Shown: piece by piece, positions 1-5,586 of the stretch
Numbering within the stretch: the stretch's first letter is position 1
Layout: each line of letters opens with the position of its first letter
Source: an uncultured beta proteobacterium
GTDB taxonomy: Bacteria > Pseudomonadota > Gammaproteobacteria > Burkholderiales > Rhodocyclaceae
DNA: 5,586 bases
Assembly: GCA_903917505.1 (NCBI GenBank)
Contig: CAIXAY010000050.1
Location: forward strand, 1-5,586
Reading direction: 5' to 3'
Program-made: the position numbers and the translations under genes
The notes under the pieces: model-generated
Seen by the model: only the letters and a program-made list of their open reading frames with translations
Told to the model about the DNA's origin: nothing
The model's database searches: none

Positions 1-2655
<2,655 letters not shown>

Positions 2656-2677
2656 GCAATCACTGCGGCCCGGGCTG

Positions 2678-3706
2678 ATGAAACCGACCCCTCTCGTCGA
2701 ATGCCAGGTCGATCTGTCGACACGCACCACGCTGGCCCTGCCCGGTCGTGCGGCACGCTTTGCTGAAATCACCTCGGCCGATCAGTTGCTGCTGCTCGCC
2801 GATAACTGTCAACCGCTGCGTTTCGTCCTCGGCGGCGGCAGCAATCTGGTGCTGAGCGGCGATTTCGACGGCCTCATGCTGCACATGGCGATGCGCGGAC
2901 GCGAACGGGTCGGCGACGATGCCGGGGCCTGGTACGTGCGCGCCGGAGCCGGCGAGAACTGGCATGACTTCGTGCAATGGACGCTGGCGCAAGGCTGGCC
3001 GGGGCTGGAAAACCTGTCGCTGATTCCCGGCACGGTCGGCGCCGCGCCGATCCAGAACATCGGCGCCTACGGGCTGGAAGTGGCCGAACGCTTTCATTCA
3101 CTGACCGCCTGCGACATGCAGCGCGGCGAGTTTGTCCATTTCGACCGTGAGGCTTGCCGTTTAGGCTACCGCGACAGCGTGTTCAAGCAGGAAGGCTGGC
3201 ATGTGGACGGGCGTTTCGTCATCACGGAGGTGACTTTCCGTTTGCCCAAGGCGTGGACGCCACTCATTGGCTACGCCGATGTGGCCACCGAACTCGACTC
3301 CCGGGGAATTACGGCTCCTGATGCGCAGCAAGTGGCCGCTGCCGTCGTCGCCGTGCGCCAGCGCAAGCTGCCCGATCCGGTGCAAATTCCCAACGCCGGC
3401 AGTTTCTTCCATAACCCGATCGTTGATGCGGTGACGGCAGATCGCCTGCAGGCGGCGCATCCCGGATTGCCGTGCTACGCGCAGCCCGATGGCCGGGTGA
3501 AACTCGCCGCCGGCTGGCTGATCGAGCAGGCCGGCTGGAAGGGCAGGAATCTGGGCGCGGCGGGGATGTACGAAAAGCAGGCGTTGGTGCTGGTCAATCG
3601 CGGCGGCGCGACGGGTGCCGACGTGCTGGCGCTGATGCAGGCCGTACAACGCGATGTGCACGCCCGATTCGGCGTCGCCCTGACGCCGGAACCCATATTC
3701 CTCTAA
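2678..3706 (+). CDS. murB: UDP-N-acetylenolpyruvoylglucosamine reductase (type I MurB)
   Basis: Cytoplasmic FAD enzyme that reduces UDP-GlcNAc-enolpyruvate with NADPH to UDP-N-acetylmuramate, the second committed step of peptidoglycan precursor synthesis. The product is 342 residues, the same length as E. coli MurB. The FAD-binding domain shows [10 protein letters not shown] at 51-60 and [17 protein letters not shown] at 116-132. The catalytic residues fit the family: Arg165 in GYRDSVFK, Ser242 in NAGSFFHNP (proton donor), and Glu338 in the C-terminal TPEPIFL. The Tyr-containing YRDS loop marks type I. ATG 2678 is chosen because MKPTPL leads straight into the family N-terminus. A TTG at 2618 in the same frame would overlap metH by 38 bases and add 20 unrelated residues. 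No clear Shine-Dalgarno precedes 2678, so translation may be coupled to metH, whose stop is 22 bases upstream. Stop is TAA. Confidence 0.96.
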   Translation: MKPTPLVECQVDLSTRTTLALPGRAARFAEITSADQLLLLADNCQPLRFVLGGGSNLVLSGDFDGLMLHMAMRGRERVGDDAGAWYVRAGAGENWHDFVQWTLAQGWPGLENLSLIPGTVGAAPIQNIGAYGLEVAERFHSLTACDMQRGEFVHFDREACRLGYRDSVFKQEGWHVDGRFVITEVTFRLPKAWTPLIGYADVATELDSRGITAPDAQQVAAAVVAVRQRKLPDPVQIPNAGSFFHNPIVDAVTADRLQAAHPGLPCYAQPDGRVKLAAGWLIEQAGWKGRNLGAAGMYEKQALVLVNRGGATGADVLALMQAVQRDVHARFGVALTPEPIFL

Positions 3707-3715
3707 ATTAGCACC

Positions 3716-4549
3716 CTACTCGACGCGCTCGAAACTCATCTGCCCGTACATCTCCGGGTGTGTGCTGGCAATCCAGTAGTCGGCTTCCGATTCGGCGCGT
3801 TCCCAGGTGGCGGCGCGCAGCGGGATGGACTGCATCTTGCCGTCGTCCTGCGGCCATTCGAGAGTGTAGCTGCGGAAGCCGCCGCGTTCCTGTGAAAGTA
3901 TCCGCCGTGTCCAGCGTGGCGGCTCGCGACGCAGCGTCGTGACGCCCTGCTCGAACTGCAGCCTGAAAAACGGTCCCTTGCCGCGATGCTGGACGAGGTA
4001 CTCGCGATCAATCTCGACTTCCTCCACGATATTCCAGTTGGCACAGCCGTCGATGATGGCGCCGATGGCCTGGTGCTGACCGTCGCGGACGATTTCGGCA
4101 TGGACGGCGTGCGTTTCGTCCTGGCTCTCAAGCAGGTCATGCCAGGGCAGGCCGTGCCGGGTGGGCGGCGGGAAGGGCAGCGGCCGCTTGCCTTGCCGGA
4201 TACGGGCGAAGAGGGCCGACTTGAGCACGTCTTCGAGTTCGACCAGCGGGAAGGCCGAGCGGGGTTGCGAGGGGAAACTGCCGGCCCCCATGTAGCCAAC
4301 GTTCCACAAGGTTTTCAGCCACTCCGCCGCGTCCAGCGCCACCTGGGCGAGTTGGGCTTCGATCGTGTTGCCGTTGCTGCCGGCGTCGCTCTCGGCTGGC
4401 CCGGACATCAGTTCGGCCTCATGCGTGCGTGCGCGCAGACACTCCACGAACAGGCGCGCCGCCCATTCGGCGTCAGCGGGGGCCAGTTGTTCAATGCGAT
4501 CGGCAATGTTCATCAAGTCGTCGGCGTCAAGCGGCGTTTCGTCATTCAT
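3716..4549 (-). CDS. Conserved-looking hypothetical protein, 277 residues
   Basis: I do not recognise the family. The product begins MNDETPLDADDLMNIADRIEQ. Residues 1-80 look acidic and helical. A Gly/Pro-rich stretch follows (about 83-135, with LPFPPPTRHGLPWHDLL), then a charged region with alternating hydrophobic residues (about 148-277) that may be beta-rich (IVEEVEIDREYLVQ, GPFFRLQFEQGV). There is no signal peptide, no membrane segment, only two Cys (37 and 169) and no metal or nucleotide-binding motif that I can see, so it is probably soluble and cytoplasmic. ATG 4549 is preferred over an in-frame GTG at 4615 because AGGA lies 8 bases upstream and the extra GTG-led residues are hydrophobic and unlike the rest. 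The gene converges on murB with 9 bases between the stops. The long open frame on the opposite strand (3986-4816) is judged a shadow: it lacks a recognisable fold pattern and runs on into AT-rich intergenic DNA. Confidence 0.8.
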   Translation of the reverse strand: MNDETPLDADDLMNIADRIEQLAPADAEWAARLFVECLRARTHEAELMSGPAESDAGSNGNTIEAQLAQVALDAAEWLKTLWNVGYMGAGSFPSQPRSAFPLVELEDVLKSALFARIRQGKRPLPFPPPTRHGLPWHDLLESQDETHAVHAEIVRDGQHQAIGAIIDGCANWNIVEEVEIDREYLVQHRGKGPFFRLQFEQGVTTLRREPPRWTRRILSQERGGFRSYTLEWPQDDGKMQSIPLRAATWERAESEADYWIASTHPEMYGQMSFERVE

Positions 4550-4557
4550 GATGAGTT

Positions 4558-4561
4558 TCCT
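4558..4561 (-). promoter_or_regulatory. Ribosome binding site for the 277-residue protein
   Basis: On the minus strand the sequence reads CCAGGAAACTCATC then ATG. AGGA is 8 bases from the start codon, good spacing, and it decides in favour of the ATG at 4549 over the upstream GTG at 4615. Confidence 0.65.
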
Positions 4562-4616
4562 GGCCCGTTGGAGGAATATCAGTGTAACGATAAATATGGC
4601 TTCGGGATAGCTCACA

Positions 4617-4712
4617 ATGTTCGAGAGAACCCCGTTGGATCAACTGCTTGCACATGCACCACTTGCCGAGAATCGGCTGGAAAATCCCAAGCAACTGATT
4701 CTGTTCGAATAA
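4617..4712 (+). CDS. Possible small ORF, 31 residues, unknown
   Basis: ATG 4617 to TAA 4710-4712 encodes a peptide starting MFERTPLDQLLAHAPLAEN and ending KQLILFE. It is preceded by GGGA at 9 bases from the ATG, usable as a ribosome binding site, and by an in-frame TAG at 4608, so it is not the tail of a longer frame. The composition (Leu, Glu, Asn, Pro, amphipathic look) resembles real protein more than translated spacer. It has no membrane segment or recognisable domain. It could equally be a remnant of a lost gene or a chance frame; its length alone gives little support. Confidence 0.25.
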   Translation: MFERTPLDQLLAHAPLAENRLENPKQLILFE

Positions 4713-4744
4713 CGCTGGGACACTACTGTGTCGCAATACTACTG

Positions 4745-4773
4745 TTGACAAACAAAAAGTTACATGATTACAT
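4745..4773 (+). promoter_or_regulatory. Candidate sigma-70 promoter with perfect -35
   Basis: TTGACA at 4745-4750 matches the -35 consensus exactly, in AT-rich DNA upstream of the substrate-binding protein gene. At 17 bases the paired hexamer is TTACAT (4768-4773), only three of six matches to TATAAT, so the promoter would be lopsided. It would leave a leader of about 130 bases. Confidence 0.35.
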
Positions 4774-4791
4774 CAGCCATAGAATATGGTC

Positions 4792-4819
4792 TTTAACCAC
4801 CCTAAAAAACATTTAGAAT
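4792..4819 (+). promoter_or_regulatory. Alternative candidate promoter for the binding-protein gene
   Basis: TAGAAT at 4814-4819 matches five of six bases of the -10 consensus. A weak -35, TTTAAC (4792-4797, three of six), sits 16 bases before it. The inverted pair CACCC/GGGTG (4798-4802, 4824-4828) spans this -10 and could be an operator. This competes with the TTGACA candidate upstream; sequence alone does not choose between them. Confidence 0.35.
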
Positions 4820-4896
4820 GAATGGGTGATTATGGCTTTTTGTGGCAACTAGAGTACCAACTGGCTTGCACCTGAGAAATTTCAACCGAAACAAAT

Positions 4897-4906
4897 AAGG
4901 GGGAAG
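4897..4906 (+). promoter_or_regulatory. Strong ribosome binding site for the substrate-binding protein
   Basis: AAGGGGGAAG is a purine-rich Shine-Dalgarno sequence. The G run ends 5 bases before ATG 4909, and the site fixes the start of the secreted protein. Confidence 0.75.
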
Positions 4907-4908
4907 TT

Positions 4909-5586
4909 ATGAAAAAATCGCAAAGTGTTTTCTTGGCCGTTTTCTTGTTCGTCGTGGGCATGGGGATGGTTGGTGGTCCCAGCGCTATGGCTGCCGACGA
5001 CATTCGTATCGGATTCACACCGCCCGTCACCGGCGCCTCGGCCGCCGAAGGCATGCTGCAGATCAAGGCGATCAAGCTCGCCCTCAAGGAAATCAACGCG
5101 GCCGGCGGCATCAATGGGAAGAAGATCGACCTGCGCATCGTCGATAACCAGTCGTCGAACCCCGGCGCCCTGGCGGCCCTGCAGAATGCCGTCGAGCAGG
5201 AAAAAGTGCTTGCCCAGGTCGGCTTCGTCAAGAGCACGCAGATTCTGGCGTCATCAGACGCGATCAAGAAATACGGAATTCCGACGATGATCGGCGGTAC
5301 CAACTTCACGCTGACGCGCCAAGGCAATCCCTGGCTGTTTCGCATGCGCGCGGACGACTCGATCGCCGCGGCGGCCATGGTCAAGTACATCAAGGAAGAC
5401 ACCAAGTTCACCAAGATTGGCATCCTGCATGACATCGACGCCTTGGGCACCGGCGGTGCCGATCTCGTCGAGCAATACGCCAAGGAGAACGGGCTCACCG
5501 TCGTCAAACGCGAGAAATTTGCGACCAAGGAAAAGGAATACACCGCTCACCTGCTTTCGCTGAAGAACGCGGGCACGGAAATCATG
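4909..5586 (+). CDS. ABC transporter periplasmic substrate-binding protein, branched-chain amino acid (LivJ/LivK) type, 3' end outside window
   Basis: Binds a small solute in the periplasm and delivers it to an inner-membrane ABC importer of the high-affinity branched-chain amino acid class. The 226 codons present have no stop and run off the window. The N-terminus is a classical Sec signal peptide: MKKSQS, a hydrophobic core (about residues 7-22), then AMA at 26-28 with likely cleavage before ADD. The mature start DDIRIGFTPPVTG, followed by KLALKEINAAGGINGKKIDL and VDNQSSNPGALAALQNAV, is the hallmark of the Peripla_BP_6 family. Later segments IGGTNFTLT, PWLFRMRADDS and IGILHD continue the type I periplasmic-binding fold. 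The start is fixed by a strong Shine-Dalgarno. Substrate cannot be read from the sequence: relatives bind Leu/Ile/Val, other amino acids, amides, urea or aromatic acids. Permease and ATPase genes would be expected downstream but are not seen here. Confidence 0.93.
   Translation, partial: MKKSQSVFLAVFLFVVGMGMVGGPSAMAADDIRIGFTPPVTGASAAEGMLQIKAIKLALKEINAAGGINGKKIDLRIVDNQSSNPGALAALQNAVEQEKVLAQVGFVKSTQILASSDAIKKYGIPTMIGGTNFTLTRQGNPWLFRMRADDSIAAAAMVKYIKEDTKFTKIGILHDIDALGTGGADLVEQYAKENGLTVVKREKFATKEKEYTAHLLSLKNAGTEIM

Larger units (their letters stand above)
4550..4908. other. Intergenic region between divergent genes
   Basis: This 359-base gap separates the unknown minus-strand gene from the plus-strand binding-protein gene, so it should carry promoters in both directions. 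Base composition changes along it: 4550-4735 is moderately GC-rich and includes a possible 31-codon ORF (4617-4712), while about 4735-4908 is AT-rich with A and T runs. Visible small structures are an 8-base direct repeat ACTACTGT at 4722-4729 and 4738-4745 (start-to-start 16), a 5-bp hairpin GACAC/GTGTC at 4719-4732, and an inverted pair CACCC 4798-4802 / GGGTG 4824-4828 that brackets a -10-like hexamer. No tRNA, rRNA, riboswitch or strong terminator is seen. No minus-strand promoter could be picked out convincingly. Confidence 0.7.

Noticed and set aside
3700..3725. Bidirectional terminator between murB and the convergent gene
   Set aside because: Only 9 bases separate the stops and no stem with a T run on either strand could be found.
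4719..4732. GACAC/GTGTC hairpin as an intrinsic terminator
   Set aside because: The stem is only 5 bp and is followed by CGCAATAC, not a T run.
3986..4816. Long plus-strand open frame (276 codons) opposite the 277-residue gene
   Set aside because: It mirrors the minus-strand gene, its conceptual product has no coherent fold pattern, and it continues into AT-rich spacer. The minus-strand frame has a better start and ribosome site.
4830..5543. Minus-strand open frame (237 codons) opposite the substrate-binding protein
   Set aside because: It lies almost wholly antisense to a clearly recognisable signal-peptide-bearing binding protein; it is a shadow of a GC-rich coding strand.

Overview
The window reads as ordinary chromosomal DNA of a GC-rich Gram-negative bacterium, most likely a betaproteobacterium (Rhodocyclales-like is my best guess). 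The grounds are the GC-rich third codon positions, a MetH and a 342-residue type I MurB that align well by eye with the E. coli proteins, and a periplasmic amino-acid-type binding protein with a classical signal peptide. The genus is inferred, not shown.

Layout: positions 1-2655 (+) are the 3' part of metH, cobalamin-dependent methionine synthase. It enters already open and runs through the folate-binding, cobalamin-binding and reactivation domains. After 22 bases comes murB (2678-3706, +), a complete UDP-N-acetylenolpyruvoylglucosamine reductase with its three catalytic residues visible. A gene for an unrecognised 277-residue soluble protein (3716-4549, -) converges on murB with a 9-base gap. 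A 359-base gap (4550-4908) follows, GC-moderate at first and clearly AT-rich after about 4735. It holds a possible 31-codon ORF and candidate promoters. At 4909 (+) begins a secreted ABC-transporter substrate-binding protein of the LivJ/LivK type, cut by the window end.

The genes do not form one obvious system: one serves methionine and one-carbon metabolism, one peptidoglycan precursor synthesis, one is unknown, and one serves solute uptake. metH and murB are close enough to be co-transcribed.

The most notable signal is inside metH. About 43 codons (361-489) stand where E. coli MetH has about four residues, in the folate-binding barrel. The DNA there is organised as an interrupted palindrome: 18-base arms at 372-389 and 477-494 and a small hairpin at 427-439, all centred on position 433. 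The reading frame is kept throughout. This looks like a small palindromic, MITE- or REP-like repeat that has entered a conserved essential-type enzyme gene and is translated as part of it. No complete new multi-gene system is visible.
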